Assembly: GCF_003851885.1 (NCBI RefSeq)
Contig: NZ_BHZE01000023.1
Location: 1 to 43,805, forward strand
Reading direction: 5' to 3'
Length of the DNA stretch: 43,805 nt
Source: Thermaurantimonas aggregans
Lineage (GTDB): Bacteria > Bacteroidota > Bacteroidia > Flavobacteriales > Schleiferiaceae
Part shown: positions 34,445 through 43,714 of the stretch, piece after piece
Layout of the letters: each line of letters opens with the position of its first letter
Numbering within the stretch: the stretch's first letter is position 1
Translations under genes and position numbers: made by a program
Notes under the pieces: model-generated
What the model saw: the letters and a program-made list of their open reading frames with translations, nothing else
What the model was told of the DNA's origin: nothing
Databases searched by the model: none

Positions 34445-34642
34445 ATGAAACAATCTGTTGTATCACAAATGACCACTGAGGAACTCAAGGAGCAAATTTT
34501 CGAAATGAAAAAAGCCCTTGAAAAACTCAAAGCCACTCATGCTATCACTCCACTAGAAAATCCGATGGAGATACGCAACAAAAGAAGAAGCATTGCGAGA
34601 ATGCTCACTGAATTGACAAAAAGAAATAATCAAGTAGCCTAA
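34445..34642 (+). CDS. rpmC: 50S ribosomal protein L29
   Basis: 65 residues, two long helices. L29 lies next to L23 at the tunnel exit. [19 protein letters not shown] and the end segment [19 protein letters not shown] (NxxxIRxxRRxIAR) are the family pattern. Cluster position between rplP and rpsQ is canonical. Confidence 0.95.
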   Translation: MKQSVVSQMTTEELKEQIFEMKKALEKLKATHAITPLENPMEIRNKRRSIARMLTELTKRNNQVA

Positions 34643-34653
34643 TAATTCACCCA

Positions 34654-34923
34654 ATGGAAGCAGTAGCTACCAAAAGAAATTTTAGAAAAGAGCGCGTAGG
34701 TGTTGTAACCTCTACAGCTATGGATAAGACAATTGCTGTATCTGTAGAGCGTAAGGTGAAGCACCCGAAATATGGTAAGTTCATGAAAACTACCAAAAAA
34801 TTTCATGCTCATGATGAGAAGAACGAATGCAAAGTAGGCGATATCGTTCGCATAATGGAAACTCGTCCGCTGAGCAAAACTAAGAGATGGAGATTAGTTG
34901 AAATAATCGAAAGAGCTAAGTAA
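34654..34923 (+). CDS. rpsQ: 30S ribosomal protein S17
   Basis: 89 residues, OB fold. S17 is an early 16S rRNA binder. [20 protein letters not shown] near the start, [10 protein letters not shown], and [19 protein letters not shown] are diagnostic. It is separated from rplN by a single base. Confidence 0.96.
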   Translation: MEAVATKRNFRKERVGVVTSTAMDKTIAVSVERKVKHPKYGKFMKTTKKFHAHDEKNECKVGDIVRIMETRPLSKTKRWRLVEIIERAK

Positions 34924-34924
34924 G

Positions 34925-35293
34925 ATGGTACAACAGGAATCAAGACTCACCGTAGCTGATAATACCGGAGCCAAAGAAGTTCTGGTTATCCGAGTAATAG
35001 GCGGTACCGGTCGTCGCTACGCATCTGTAGGCGATAAAATTGTAGTAACTGTAAAAGATGCATCGCCCTCTGGAAACGTAAAGAAAGGTCAAGTAGCCAC
35101 CGCAGTAGTAGTGCGCACTAAAAAAGAGGTGAGAAGACCAGACGGATCATACATCCGCTTTGACGACAATGCTTGTGTATTGCTCAATGCCGCAGGTGAA
35201 ATGAGAGGAACACGCGTATTCGGACCTGTAGCACGTGAGCTTCGCGATAAACAATACATGAAGATTATTTCATTAGCACCTGAGGTGCTCTAA
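34925..35293 (+). CDS. rplN: 50S ribosomal protein L14
   Basis: 122 residues, standard. L14 forms an intersubunit bridge and is the docking site of the silencing factor Rsf[20 protein letters not shown] and RIDD-type segment [13 protein letters not shown] identify it, with the end [23 protein letters not shown] cited by its ends GPVAREL and LAPEVL. It starts one base after rpsQ. Confidence 0.97.
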   Translation: MVQQESRLTVADNTGAKEVLVIRVIGGTGRRYASVGDKIVVTVKDASPSGNVKKGQVATAVVVRTKKEVRRPDGSYIRFDDNACVLLNAAGEMRGTRVFGPVARELRDKQYMKIISLAPEVL

Positions 35294-35305
35294 AATATTG
35301 GAAAA

Positions 35306-35623
35306 ATGGTAAAGATTCACATTAAAAAGGGCGATAAAGTTCGAGTGATCGCCGGAGATGACAAAGGTGCTGAAGGCGAGGTAATCCGAGTCATTCGCGA
35401 TAAATACCGCGCTGTGGTAAAAGGCGTAAACATGGTGAAACGCCACATAAAGCCCTCAGCTCAAAATCCGCAGGGCAAAATTGTGGAAATGGAAGCCCCC
35501 ATTCACATTTCTAACCTAATGCTCATCGATCCGAAGACCGGACAGCCGACCCGAATTGCAAGAAAAAGAGATGAGAATGGCAAGCCCATTCGTGTATCCA
35601 AAAAATCCAATGAAATCATTTGA
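35306..35623 (+). CDS. rplX: 50S ribosomal protein L24
   Basis: 105 residues with a KOW motif: [20 protein letters not shown] at residues 8-27. L24 starts 50S assembly near the 5' end of 23S r[23 protein letters not shown] and [15 protein letters not shown] are conserved. Its stop is 2 nt before the rplE ATG. Confidence 0.96.
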   Translation: MVKIHIKKGDKVRVIAGDDKGAEGEVIRVIRDKYRAVVKGVNMVKRHIKPSAQNPQGKIVEMEAPIHISNLMLIDPKTGQPTRIARKRDENGKPIRVSKKSNEII

Positions 35624-35625
35624 TC

Positions 35626-36180
35626 ATGGAAGCTAAATATGTTCCTAATCTGAAAAAACATTATAAAGAAAAGGTGGTACCTGCTCTCATGCAAGAGTAC
35701 TCTTATAAAAGCATTATGCAGGTGCCCCGTATTGAAAAAATAGTGATTAGCCAGGGTCTTGGTAAAGCGACAGCAGATAAAAAATTGATCGAATACGCTG
35801 TTGATGAGCTCACCAGAATAGCTGGTCAAAAGGCTGTTCCTACACGCTCAAAGAAAGACATCTCTAACTTTAAACTCCGTAAAGGAATGCCTGTAGGGGT
35901 GAAAGTAACCCTGCGAGGTGACAGAATGTACGAATTTTTGGAAAGATTGATGGTTGCAGCTCTGCCCCGTATTCGTGATTTTAACGGTGTAAAAGCAACA
36001 GGTTTCGACGGAAGAGGCAACTACAACATGGGCATCACCGAACAAATCATCTTCCCTGAAATCGATATCGACAAAGTAAATCAGATCTGGGGTATGGATA
36101 TCACTATTGTGACAACTGCCAAAACCGATAAAGAAGCTAAGTCCCTTTTAACCTTATTTGGATTACCCTTTAAAAAGTAA
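35626..36180 (+). CDS. rplE: 50S ribosomal protein L5
   Basis: 184 residues from ATG 35626. L5 binds 5S rRNA in the central protuberance. [14 protein letters not shown], the [19 protein letters not shown] segment and [20 protein letters not shown] are conserved. An in-frame TTG at 35620 overlaps the rplX stop and would add two residues; the ATG gives the usual protein. Confidence 0.97.
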   Translation: MEAKYVPNLKKHYKEKVVPALMQEYSYKSIMQVPRIEKIVISQGLGKATADKKLIEYAVDELTRIAGQKAVPTRSKKDISNFKLRKGMPVGVKVTLRGDRMYEFLERLMVAALPRIRDFNGVKATGFDGRGNYNMGITEQIIFPEIDIDKVNQIWGMDITIVTTAKTDKEAKSLLTLFGLPFKK

Positions 36181-36184
36181 TTAG

Positions 36185-36454
36185 ATGGCAAAAGAGTCAA
36201 TGAAAGCGCGCGAAAGAAAGCGCGAAAAACTTGTAGCCAAATACGCAGCTAAGAGAGAAGCTCTGAAGAAGGCTGGAGATTATGAAGCACTTCAGAAGCT
36301 CCCAAAAAATTCATCTCCGGTAAGACTGCGCAATCGCTGTAAACTTACTGGCAGACCGAGAGGTTACATGCGCCAGTTCGGAATTTCGCGTGTATTGTTC
36401 CGCGAAATGGCTAACAACGGTCTGATCCCGGGTGTAAAAAAGGCAAGTTGGTAA
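36185..36454 (+). CDS. rpsN: 30S ribosomal protein S14 (zinc-free type)
   Basis: 89 residues, the long form without the CxxC zinc ribbon; only one cysteine is present. S14 joins the 30S head late. [19 protein letters not shown] and the end [11 protein letters not shown] are conserved. It starts 4 nt after rplE; a 25-nt A+T-rich gap, the longest inside the cluster, separates it from rpsH. Confidence 0.96.
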   Translation: MAKESMKARERKREKLVAKYAAKREALKKAGDYEALQKLPKNSSPVRLRNRCKLTGRPRGYMRQFGISRVLFREMANNGLIPGVKKASW

Positions 36455-36479
36455 TTTGTTTAATATAAAAAATTAAAGT

Positions 36480-36881
36480 ATGTACAGCGATCCGATTGCT
36501 GATTTTCTTACCAGAATACGCAATGCTGTGACAGCAGGACACAAGGTGGTAGAAGCACCATCTTCAAAGATGAAGCTCGAGATAGCCAGGATCTTAAAAG
36601 AAAATGGCTTTATTCACAGCTACAAAACCATAAAGCCCGAAAAGGGTCCAGAGATTTTAAAAATAGCTCTCAAGTACGACCCTGTAAATCGCATTCCTGC
36701 TATCAGAAGCATTAAGCGAGTAAGTACTCCAGGTCTTCGCATTTACAAAGGTGTACATGAACTTCCGCGTGTGCTCAACTCGTTGGGTATCGCCATTATA
36801 TCTACCAACAAGGGTGTAATGACCGACAAGCAAGCCAGAAAAGAAAATACTGGCGGAGAGGTAATTTGTTATGTTTATTAA
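36480..36881 (+). CDS. rpsH: 30S ribosomal protein S8
   Basis: 133 residues. S8 organises the central 16S domain; in E. coli it represses the spc operon. [19 protein letters not shown] at the start and [20 protein letters not shown] near the end are family-specific. It follows the longest internal gap, but no TAnnTTTG box is there. Confidence 0.97.
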   Translation: MYSDPIADFLTRIRNAVTAGHKVVEAPSSKMKLEIARILKENGFIHSYKTIKPEKGPEILKIALKYDPVNRIPAIRSIKRVSTPGLRIYKGVHELPRVLNSLGIAIISTNKGVMTDKQARKENTGGEVICYVY

Positions 36882-36894
36882 TCGCTTTTAAGTC

Positions 36895-37455
36895 ATGTCA
36901 AGAATAGGTAAACTTCCCATCACCATACCAGCCGGTACCGAAGTGACCATCGGTCAGGACGAGGTAACCGTAAAAGGTAAATTGGGAACTCTTACAACTA
37001 AATACAACCCCGTAATCGAGATTAAAAAAGAGGGTAATACCATCACTCTAACTCGCTCTTCTGATGAAAAAACTGTAAGAGCTCTACATGGACTCTACAG
37101 AGCTCTGATAGCCAATATGGTAACAGGCGTTACTCAAGGCTTTGAAAAGCAACTTGAGCTTGTAGGGGTTGGTTACAGGGCAAATGCTACTGGTCAACTA
37201 CTGGACCTCTCTCTTGGATACTCGCATAACATTGTAATCGAGCTACCCAAAGAAATTAAAGTAGAAACAATTAACGAAAAGGGTAAAAACCCTATCATTA
37301 AGTTGCAATCACATGACAAGCAACTGCTTGGAATGGTGTGCGCGAAAATTCGGTCCTTCCGTCGCCCAGAACCATACAAGGGTAAAGGAATTCGCTTTGT
37401 AGGCGAAATCGTGAGAAGAAAAGCTGGTAAAACTGCAAGTAAAGGTAAAAAATAA
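36895..37455 (+). CDS. rplF: 50S ribosomal protein L6
   Basis: 186 residues, two similar domains. L6 lies by the sarcin-ricin loop and GTPase site. MSRIGKLPITIPAGTEV at the start, LVGVGYRANATGQLLDLSLG in the middle and EPYKGKGIRFVGEIVRRKAG near the end are diagnostic, followed by a short Lys tail. It ends 3 nt before rplR. Confidence 0.97.
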   Translation: MSRIGKLPITIPAGTEVTIGQDEVTVKGKLGTLTTKYNPVIEIKKEGNTITLTRSSDEKTVRALHGLYRALIANMVTGVTQGFEKQLELVGVGYRANATGQLLDLSLGYSHNIVIELPKEIKVETINEKGKNPIIKLQSHDKQLLGMVCAKIRSFRRPEPYKGKGIRFVGEIVRRKAGKTASKGKK

Positions 37456-37458
37456 GCC

Positions 37459-37821
37459 ATGGCTCTTAGTAAAATTGAACGCAAAGCGAGAATTCGCAAG
37501 AGAATACGCAAGGTTGTTTCTGGTACAGCTGAGCGTCTGCGCCTGTCTGTATTTAGAAGCAACAACGAAATATATGCACAGCTCATTAACGACGAAACAG
37601 GCACTACACTTGTAGCTGCTTCTACCATGCAAAAAGATATAAGAGAGAAAATTGCAGGAATGACGAAAGTAGAAGCAGCTCGTGAAGTGGGTAAAGCACT
37701 GGCTATTAAGGCGCTTGAAAAAGGTATCGAAGTTTGTGCTTTTGATCGCGGTGGAAACCTCTACCACGGAAGAGTGAAAGCTTTGGCAGAAGGTGCACGT
37801 GAAGGTGGTCTAAAATTTTAA
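37459..37821 (+). CDS. rplR: 50S ribosomal protein L18
   Basis: 120 residues. L18 binds 5S rRNA with L5. [20 protein letters not shown] near the start and [20 protein letters not shown] near the end match the family (FDRGGxxYHGRV). It lies between rplF and rpsE, 3 nt from each. Confidence 0.97.
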   Translation: MALSKIERKARIRKRIRKVVSGTAERLRLSVFRSNNEIYAQLINDETGTTLVAASTMQKDIREKIAGMTKVEAAREVGKALAIKALEKGIEVCAFDRGGNLYHGRVKALAEGAREGGLKF

Positions 37822-37824
37822 ACG

Positions 37825-38346
37825 ATGAAACAAAAAAATTATATACAAAGAGTTAAGCCCAGCGGTCTTGAATTAGTTGATCGCCTTGTAGCTGTAAACC
37901 GCGTTACTAAGGTAACCAAAGGAGGTCGTCACTTCCGCTTCTCAGCCATAGTAGTGGTGGGCAATGAAAATGGTATAGCCGGCTATGGCTTAGGTAAGAG
38001 CAACGACGTATCTGAAGCTATAGCAAAAGGCGTTGAAGATGCTAAAAAGAACCTCGTCAAAATACCCATTGTAAATCATACTGTGCCACACGAGCAAGAG
38101 GCTAAGTATGGAGGTTCAAGAGTTTTCTTGCGCCCTGCCAGCCATGGTACTGGTGTGATAGCGGGTGGTGCTATGCGCGCCGTGCTCGAATCGTTTGGTA
38201 TTCACGACGTACTGGCAAAATCAAAGGGTAGCTCAAACCCACACAATGTGGTAAAAGCCACTTTCAGAGCATTGACCTCTATGCGCGATGCATATCAAGT
38301 AGCTAAAGATCGCGGAATTACCCTCGATCAGTTGTTTAACAAATAA
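37825..38346 (+). CDS. rpsE: 30S ribosomal protein S5
   Basis: 173 residues. S5 contributes to mRNA entry and accuracy. The double-stranded RNA-binding domain has [20 protein letters not shown] and [17 protein letters not shown]; the C-terminal domain has [18 protein letters not shown]. rpmD follows after 11 nt, from a GTG start. Confidence 0.97.
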   Translation: MKQKNYIQRVKPSGLELVDRLVAVNRVTKVTKGGRHFRFSAIVVVGNENGIAGYGLGKSNDVSEAIAKGVEDAKKNLVKIPIVNHTVPHEQEAKYGGSRVFLRPASHGTGVIAGGAMRAVLESFGIHDVLAKSKGSSNPHNVVKATFRALTSMRDAYQVAKDRGITLDQLFNK

Positions 38347-38357
38347 TTTCTATCACC

Positions 38358-38537
38358 GTGGAAAGGGTTAGAGTAACCAAAGTGAGAAGTACCATCAAGG
38401 CTTCAAAAAATCAAAAACTCAATATGAAAGCCTTGGGTCTGAATAAAATTAACTCCAGCAACGAATTTGACCTTACCCCACAAATTGCTGGAATCATTGA
38501 ACGTGTAAAACACCTTGTTAAAGTAGAAAAAATTTAA
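38358..38537 (+). CDS. rpmD: 50S ribosomal protein L30
   Basis: 59 residues, starting with GTG at 38358, the only non-ATG start in the cluster. Translation begins MERVRVTKVRSTIKASKNQK and contains LKALGL-like MKALGLNKINSS and the end IIERVKHLVKVEKI, as in L30. The size (58-60 residues) and the place between rpsE and rplO are canonical. No upstream in-frame ATG is available after the rpsE stop. It is too short for many gene finders. Confidence 0.94.
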   Translation: MERVRVTKVRSTIKASKNQKLNMKALGLNKINSSNEFDLTPQIAGIIERVKHLVKVEKI

Positions 38538-38540
38538 AGA

Positions 38541-38990
38541 ATGAAACTTGAGAATTTAAGGCCTGTTGAAGGATCGACACATCGCCAAAAGCGCATTGGT
38601 CGCGGTGAAGGTTCAGGACACGGAGGCACTTCTACTCGCGGTCATAAGGGTGATAAGCAGCACTCTGGCTTCAGAATAAAAAGAGGTTTTGAAGGTGGTC
38701 AGATGCCCTTGCAGAGAAGAATTCCAAAGTACGGTTTCAAAAATATCAACAGAGTTGAATACCGTGCTATCAACCTCGATGTGCTTCAAACTTTGATCGA
38801 CAACAATAAAGTAACTGACCGAATCGCTCCGGAAGATTTGGTCAAAAATGGCTATGCCAGCAAAAACGATTTGATCAAAATACTCGGCAGAGGTGAGATC
38901 AAAGCTAAAGTAGAGGTAATAGCTCACAAATTCTCTAATTCTGCAATAGAGGCTATTCAGAATGCCGGAGGCACTGTAGTGACCATTTAA
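38541..38990 (+). CDS. rplO: 50S ribosomal protein L15
   Basis: 149 residues. L15 is a late 50S assembly protein. The glycine-rich N-terminal arm (KRIGRGEGSGHGGTSTRGHK) and GFEGGQMPLQRRIPKYGF are diagnostic; the C-terminal domain ends AIEAIQNAGGTVVTI. It starts 3 nt after rpmD and ends 10 nt before secY. Confidence 0.97.
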   Translation: MKLENLRPVEGSTHRQKRIGRGEGSGHGGTSTRGHKGDKQHSGFRIKRGFEGGQMPLQRRIPKYGFKNINRVEYRAINLDVLQTLIDNNKVTDRIAPEDLVKNGYASKNDLIKILGRGEIKAKVEVIAHKFSNSAIEAIQNAGGTVVTI

Positions 38991-39000
38991 ACCGTATTCA

Positions 39001-40347
39001 ATGAAAAAATTTATTGAAGTACTGAAAAATATCTGGAATATCGAAGAGCTAAGGTCAAAGATCCTACTGACCTTAGGTCTTCTCTTCGTGTACAGACTGG
39101 GTTCTAACGTGGTGCTGCCAGGTATAGACCCCGATAGCCTCTCAGCACTTCAGCAGCAGACTGATGACAATAATTTACTCGGTATTCTCAACGCTTTCAC
39201 AGGAGGAGCTTTTGCCAATGCAAGTGTAATGGCTCTTGGCATTATGCCATACATCTCTGCTAGTATAGTTATACAATTGTTGGGCATCGCGGTACCAAGC
39301 ATTCAAAAGCTCGACAAGGAAGGCGAGAGCGGTAGGAGAAAGAAAAACAACTACACTCGTATTCTTACCATCTTCATTACTCTTGCCCAGGCACCCGGCT
39401 ATCTTGCTAACTTGATTGCTCAGCAGGTTCAGATAACAATCAGTCCTTCAACATTCTGGTTTCTTGGTATTTTAGTTTTAGTTACCGGAACTATTTTCGC
39501 TATGTGGCTGGGCGAGCGAATTACCGATAAAGGAATCGGTAATGGTATATCGCTGCTCATTATGATTGGTATCATTGCTACATTGCCTCAAGCTTTTCTG
39601 CAAGAGCTCATTACAAAAATTGAGAATCAAACAGGTGGTCTTCCCTTATTCTTGATTGAAGTAGCCGCTCTATTTGTTGTGATTCTTTTTTCAGTGGCGC
39701 TCATTTCGGCTACCCGAAAGATACCAGTTCAATACGCTAAACGCGTGGCAGGTGGACGTATGGCCGATACACAGCTTTCGCGCAGCTATATTCCACTCAA
39801 GGTAAATGCTGCAGGGGTGATGCCGATCATTTTTGCCCAAGCAATCATGTTCATACCAATTACAATTCTTACCTATGCCGGCGCTACCGACAATCTCGGG
39901 TGGATAGTTTCTCTATTTGGCAATATCAGTGGCTTTTGGTACAATTTCCTGTTTGCTGTTTTAATCATCCTTTTCACTTACTTCTATACTGCTATTCAGA
40001 TCAATACCAATCAAATGGCTGATGATCTGAAACGCAACGGGGGATTTATTCCGGGTATTAAACCTGGTAAGCCAACCGCTGAATACATCGACCTCATTTT
40101 GTCTCGAATTACACTGCCCGGGGCTATCTTTTTGGCAATCATTGCTATACTTCCAGCCTTTGCAATGCAAGCTGGGGTTACTACGCAGTTTGCCTACTTC
40201 TACGGTGGCACCTCGCTTTTAATTATGGTGGGTGTAGTAATAGACACTTTACAGCAAATTGAAAGCTATTTACTGGCAAGACATTACGATGGCTTGATCC
40301 AGAGTGGTAGGATTAGAGGTAGATCATCCATTTCGGTTGAACAATAA
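39001..40347 (+). CDS. secY: Preprotein translocase subunit SecY
   Basis: 448 residues, ten transmembrane helices. SecY is the protein-conducting channel of the inner membrane; exported proteins with signal peptides in this window pass through it before T9SS. LGIMPYISASIVIQLLG (helix 2), the GNGISLLIMIGI segment, and the cytoplasmic loop ADDLKRNGGFIPGIKPGKPT are conserved. It sits between rplO and infA; adk and map, often found here in other bacteria, are absent. Confidence 0.98.
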   Translation: MKKFIEVLKNIWNIEELRSKILLTLGLLFVYRLGSNVVLPGIDPDSLSALQQQTDDNNLLGILNAFTGGAFANASVMALGIMPYISASIVIQLLGIAVPSIQKLDKEGESGRRKKNNYTRILTIFITLAQAPGYLANLIAQQVQITISPSTFWFLGILVLVTGTIFAMWLGERITDKGIGNGISLLIMIGIIATLPQAFLQELITKIENQTGGLPLFLIEVAALFVVILFSVALISATRKIPVQYAKRVAGGRMADTQLSRSYIPLKVNAAGVMPIIFAQAIMFIPITILTYAGATDNLGWIVSLFGNISGFWYNFLFAVLIILFTYFYTAIQINTNQMADDLKRNGGFIPGIKPGKPTAEYIDLILSRITLPGAIFLAIIAILPAFAMQAGVTTQFAYFYGGTSLLIMVGVVIDTLQQIESYLLARHYDGLIQSGRIRGRSSISVEQ

Positions 40348-40357
40348 AATCTACTAA

Positions 40358-40573
40358 ATGGCAAAGCAGGCTCTAATCGAACAAGACGGAACCATTATCG
40401 AAGCACTTTCAAACGCCATCTTCAGAGTGGAACTCGAAAATGGCCACGTGGTAACCGCACATATTTCTGGTAAAATGCGAATGAACTACATCCGCCTTTT
40501 GCCAGGTGACAAAGTGAAAATGGAAATTTCACCCTACGATTTAACCAAAGCAAGAATCATTTATAGATATTAA
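40358..40573 (+). CDS. infA: Translation initiation factor IF-1
   Basis: 71 residues, a single OB fold. IF-1 occupies the A site during initiation. [39 protein letters not shown] and the end [11 protein letters not shown] match the family throughout. It follows secY by 10 nt and precedes rpmJ by 6 nt. Confidence 0.97.
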   Translation: MAKQALIEQDGTIIEALSNAIFRVELENGHVVTAHISGKMRMNYIRLLPGDKVKMEISPYDLTKARIIYRY

Positions 40574-40579
40574 TCCATC

Positions 40580-40696
40580 ATGAAAGTAAGAGCATCTCTC
40601 AAAAAAAGAAGTCCTGAATGCAAAATCGTGCGCAGAAAGGGCAGACTGTATGTCATTAACAAAAAGAATCCAAAATACAAACAAAGACAAGGGTAA
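40580..40696 (+). CDS. rpmJ: 50S ribosomal protein L36 (zinc-free type)
   Basis: 38 residues: it begins [19 protein letters not shown] and ends [11 protein letters not shown], an unmistakable L36. Zinc-binding L36 has three cysteines and a histidine; here only one cysteine remains (SPEC) and the histidine position is Tyr, so this form cannot bind zinc in the usual way. It lies between infA and rpsM. It is short enough to be skipped by length cut-offs. Confidence 0.97.
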   Translation: MKVRASLKKRSPECKIVRRKGRLYVINKKNPKYKQRQG

Positions 40697-40707
40697 AACT
40701 TTGAACT

Positions 40708-41085
40708 ATGGCCAGAATTGCAGGTATTGATTTACCAAAGAACAAAAGAGGAGAAATAGGCCTGACCTATATCTTCGGTATCGGCAGAAGCCGTGCTCGT
40801 ACTATACTCGATATGGCTGGCGTTGATTACGATACCAAAGTACAGAACTGGACCGATGAGCAAATCCAGGCTATCCGCAAAGTGATCTCTGAAAACTTTA
40901 AGGTTGAAGGTGAGCTGAGGTCTGAAATTCAGCTCAACATCAAACGTCTGATGGATATCGGTTGCTACAGAGGTATCAGACACCGCAATGGTCTTCCAGT
41001 TCGCGGACAAAGAACAAAGACCAACGCCCGCACACGCAAGGGTAAGAGAAAGACTGTAGCTAATAAGAAGAAAGCCACCAAATAA
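40708..41085 (+). CDS. rpsM: 30S ribosomal protein S13
   Basis: 125 residues. S13 bridges the subunits through the head. [28 protein letters not shown] and [20 protein letters not shown] are conserved; the end is a Lys-rich tail that contacts P-site tRNA. It opens the alpha part of the cluster, 11 nt after rpmJ. Confidence 0.97.
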   Translation: MARIAGIDLPKNKRGEIGLTYIFGIGRSRARTILDMAGVDYDTKVQNWTDEQIQAIRKVISENFKVEGELRSEIQLNIKRLMDIGCYRGIRHRNGLPVRGQRTKTNARTRKGKRKTVANKKKATK

Positions 41086-41098
41086 TCATTGAATACCT

Positions 41099-41488
41099 AT
41101 GGCTAAAAATACCAAAACAGTAAAAAAGCGCATTGTAAAAGTAGAGGCCGCCGGTGAGGCGCACATCAATGCTACCTTTAACAACATCATTATATCTCTC
41201 ACAAATTTAAACGGTCAGGTAATCAGCTGGTCGTCAGCTGGTAAAATGGGCTTCAGAGGTTCAAAGAAAAATACCCCTTACGCTGCACAGATGGCCGCTG
41301 AAGATGCCGCTAAGAATGCTCTTGAAGCCGGATTGAAAAAAGTGAAAGTATATGTAAAAGGTCCAGGAGCTGGTAGAGAATCAGCCATCCGAACCATCCA
41401 CAATACTGGTATAGAAGTAACTGAAATAGTGGACGTAACACCAATTCCTCACAACGGCTGCCGTCCGCCTAAGAAAAGAAGAGTATAA
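41099..41488 (+). CDS. rpsK: 30S ribosomal protein S11
   Basis: 129 residues. S11 forms part of the 30S platform near the E site. [40 protein letters not shown] and the end [15 protein letters not shown] are diagnostic. The N-terminus is Lys-rich. It is 13 nt after rpsM. Confidence 0.97.
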   Translation: MAKNTKTVKKRIVKVEAAGEAHINATFNNIIISLTNLNGQVISWSSAGKMGFRGSKKNTPYAAQMAAEDAAKNALEAGLKKVKVYVKGPGAGRESAIRTIHNTGIEVTEIVDVTPIPHNGCRPPKKRRV

Positions 41489-41508
41489 TAACAATTTTAA
41501 TCATCCAA

Positions 41509-42105
41509 ATGGCACGATACAGAGGTCCGTTATCAAAAATAGCCAGAAGATTTGGAGAGCCAATCTTCGGCCCAGATAAAGCCCTGGAGCGCAAAAACTA
41601 TCCTCCGGGCATGCATGGTTTTACCCGTAAGAGAGGTAAAAAATCAGAATACGCCATACAGCTTGCTGAGAAGCAAAAGGCGAAGTACACCTACGGAATT
41701 CTCGAAAAGCAATTCAGAAATCTCTTTGAAAAGGCTAACAGAGCAAAAGGTATTACTGGGGAAATTTTGCTTCAGCTCTGCGAAATGAGGCTCGACAACG
41801 TAGTGTATCGCCTCGGCATTGCTCCCACTCGCAGAGCTGCTCGTCAGTTGGTTAGCCATCGCCATATTGAGGTAAATGGTGAAGTAATCAACATTCCGTC
41901 ATATCACTTAAAGCCTGGAGATGTGGTGTCTGTAAGAGAGAAATCAAGGTCTCTCGAAGCAATTAATCTTACGAAAGGCACAAAGATGGATTGGCTCGAA
42001 TGGAACAGCGCTACTGCCTCAGGCCGAGTGCTAAACGCTCCACAGCGCGAGCAAATCCCAGAAAACATCAAGGAACAGCTTATCGTCGAGTTGTACTCTA
42101 AATAA
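41509..42105 (+). CDS. rpsD: 30S ribosomal protein S4 (zinc-free type)
   Basis: 198 residues. S4 starts 16S rRNA folding and represses the alpha operon in E. coli. [20 protein letters not shown] at the start has no zinc-binding cysteines. [20 protein letters not shown] and the S4 RNA-binding domain [20 protein letters not shown] are conserved. It lies 20 nt after rpsK and 21 nt before rpoA. Confidence 0.97.
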   Translation: MARYRGPLSKIARRFGEPIFGPDKALERKNYPPGMHGFTRKRGKKSEYAIQLAEKQKAKYTYGILEKQFRNLFEKANRAKGITGEILLQLCEMRLDNVVYRLGIAPTRRAARQLVSHRHIEVNGEVINIPSYHLKPGDVVSVREKSRSLEAINLTKGTKMDWLEWNSATASGRVLNAPQREQIPENIKEQLIVELYSK

Positions 42106-42126
42106 TTAATTCAAACACCTGATTCT

Positions 42127-43119
42127 ATGGCTATTTTAAATTTTCAAAAGCCTGATAAAGTTATTTTAATTCATAGCAACGACTTTGAAGGTCAGTTTGA
42201 ATTTAGACCTTTAGAACCCGGCTATGGTCTGACAGTGGGCAATGCCCTTCGCAGGGTTCTGCTGTCTTCACTCGACGGATATGCCATTTCTTCCATACGA
42301 ATCGATGGTGTAGAGCATGAGTTTTCTACTATAAAAGGCGTAGTAGAAGATGTAACGGAAATGGTTTTAAACTTCAAACAAGTTCGCCTGAAAAATCAAA
42401 TTCCTTCTCAGGAAAATGAGCTTGTTAAAGCCTCTTTTAGCGGAATGAACCGCATCACTGCTGGTGATTTGGGAAAGTTCATCTCTGCTTTCAAAGTGCT
42501 GAATCCGGAGCTTGTAATTTGCAATCTCGACCCCTCCGTTACACTCAACATCGAGTTTACCATCGACAAGGGTAGAGGGTATGTGCCAGCTGAAGAAAAC
42601 AAAAAAAGTACTGCTCCACTGGGTACCATCTTTCTCGATACCATTTACACGCCGATTAAAAATGTCAAATACAGCATTGAGAACTATCGTGTAGAGCAGA
42701 AAACTGACTACGAAAAGCTCATCATCGAGATCGTAACAGATGGTAGCATCACCCCTCAAGATGCCCTCACCGAGGCAGCAAAAATCTTGATCGAGCACTT
42801 CATGCTCTTCTCTGACAAGCTGGTAAATGTAGAGCCAGTTAAGGTAGAAGAGCCTGACACATTCGACGAGGAGATCATCCGCATGCGCAACTTGCTAAAA
42901 ACAAAACTCACAGATCTCGATCTTTCAGTGAGAGCGCTTAACTGCTTGAAGGCTGCGGAAGTCGAAACCCTCGGAGATCTGGTGTCGTACACCAAACAAG
43001 ATTTGATGAAATTCAGAAATTTTGGAAAGAAGTCGCTCACCGAGTTGGAGGAACTCATCGAGTCAAAAGGCCTCTACTTCGGAATGGACTTATCAAAATA
43101 CAAATTAGACAAGGAATAA
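42127..43119 (+). CDS. rpoA: RNA polymerase alpha subunit
   Basis: 330 residues. The N-terminal assembly domain (about 1-235) contains [20 protein letters not shown]; after a linker the C-terminal domain (about 255-320) has [20 protein letters not shown] and [13 protein letters not shown], with the arginine used for DNA-element contact. It dimerises to nucleate polymerase assembly. Canonical position between rpsD and rplQ. Confidence 0.98.
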   Translation: MAILNFQKPDKVILIHSNDFEGQFEFRPLEPGYGLTVGNALRRVLLSSLDGYAISSIRIDGVEHEFSTIKGVVEDVTEMVLNFKQVRLKNQIPSQENELVKASFSGMNRITAGDLGKFISAFKVLNPELVICNLDPSVTLNIEFTIDKGRGYVPAEENKKSTAPLGTIFLDTIYTPIKNVKYSIENYRVEQKTDYEKLIIEIVTDGSITPQDALTEAAKILIEHFMLFSDKLVNVEPVKVEEPDTFDEEIIRMRNLLKTKLTDLDLSVRALNCLKAAEVETLGDLVSYTKQDLMKFRNFGKKSLTELEELIESKGLYFGMDLSKYKLDKE

Positions 43120-43122
43120 AAA

Positions 43123-43656
43123 ATGAGACACGGACGCAAAGTAAACCACCTTGGCAGAAAAGCCGGTCACCGCAAAAATATGCTCTCCAATATGGCGAGC
43201 TCCCTCTTGCTGCACAAAAGAATTACCACAACACTGGCCAAGGCGCGTGAATTGAGAAAATTCGTTGAACCTTTGATCACTCGCTCAAAGGAAGACAATA
43301 CGCACAACCGCCGTATAGCATTCTCTTATCTGAAAAATAAATATGCCGTTACAGAACTTTTCAGGGAAATATCTGTAAAAGTGGCTGATAGACCGGGAGG
43401 CTATACCCGAATCATCAAATTAGGAAATCGACTCGGCGACAATGCTGAAATGGCTTTGATCGAGCTGGTAGATTACAACACCCTTTACACCAACGATAAA
43501 TCTGCTAAGAAGACCCGCAGAAGTCGCAGAGGTGGCAAATCAAAATCAGCTCAATCTGTTACTGAAGCAGCAACACAAACCGAATCGGCCACCACTCAAT
43601 CACAAGCTGAAAACATTGCCGAGTCAACGGAAACTAATGAAGCTGATAAGGCGTAG
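43123..43656 (+). CDS. rplQ: 50S ribosomal protein L17 with C-terminal tail
   Basis: 177 residues. The first 120 are standard L17: [40 protein letters not shown], and [18 protein letters not shown]17 lies near the tunnel exit. After that a basic patch ([13 protein letters not shown]) is followed by about 35 Ser/Thr/Glu/Gln/Ala-rich residues ending NEADKA, a disordered acidic tail not present in the 127-residue E. coli protein. It is the last gene of the cluster, 28 nt before the terminator. Confidence 0.96.
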   Translation: MRHGRKVNHLGRKAGHRKNMLSNMASSLLLHKRITTTLAKARELRKFVEPLITRSKEDNTHNRRIAFSYLKNKYAVTELFREISVKVADRPGGYTRIIKLGNRLGDNAEMALIELVDYNTLYTNDKSAKKTRRSRRGGKSKSAQSVTEAATQTESATTQSQAENIAESTETNEADKA

Positions 43657-43683
43657 AATTTCAAAGTATATCGATTTCAAAAG

Positions 43684-43714
43684 AAGCTGTCCTAAAAGAG
43701 GGCAGCTTTTTTTT
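43684..43714 (+). terminator. Intrinsic terminator of the ribosomal protein cluster
   Basis: Arms AAGCTGTCCT (43684-43693) and AGGGCAGCTT (43699-43708) form a 10-bp stem with one G-U pair and a 5-nt loop, running into eight consecutive Ts (43707-43714). It is the strongest terminator in the window and closes the transcript after rplQ. The remaining 91 bases to the window end show no gene. Confidence 0.9.
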
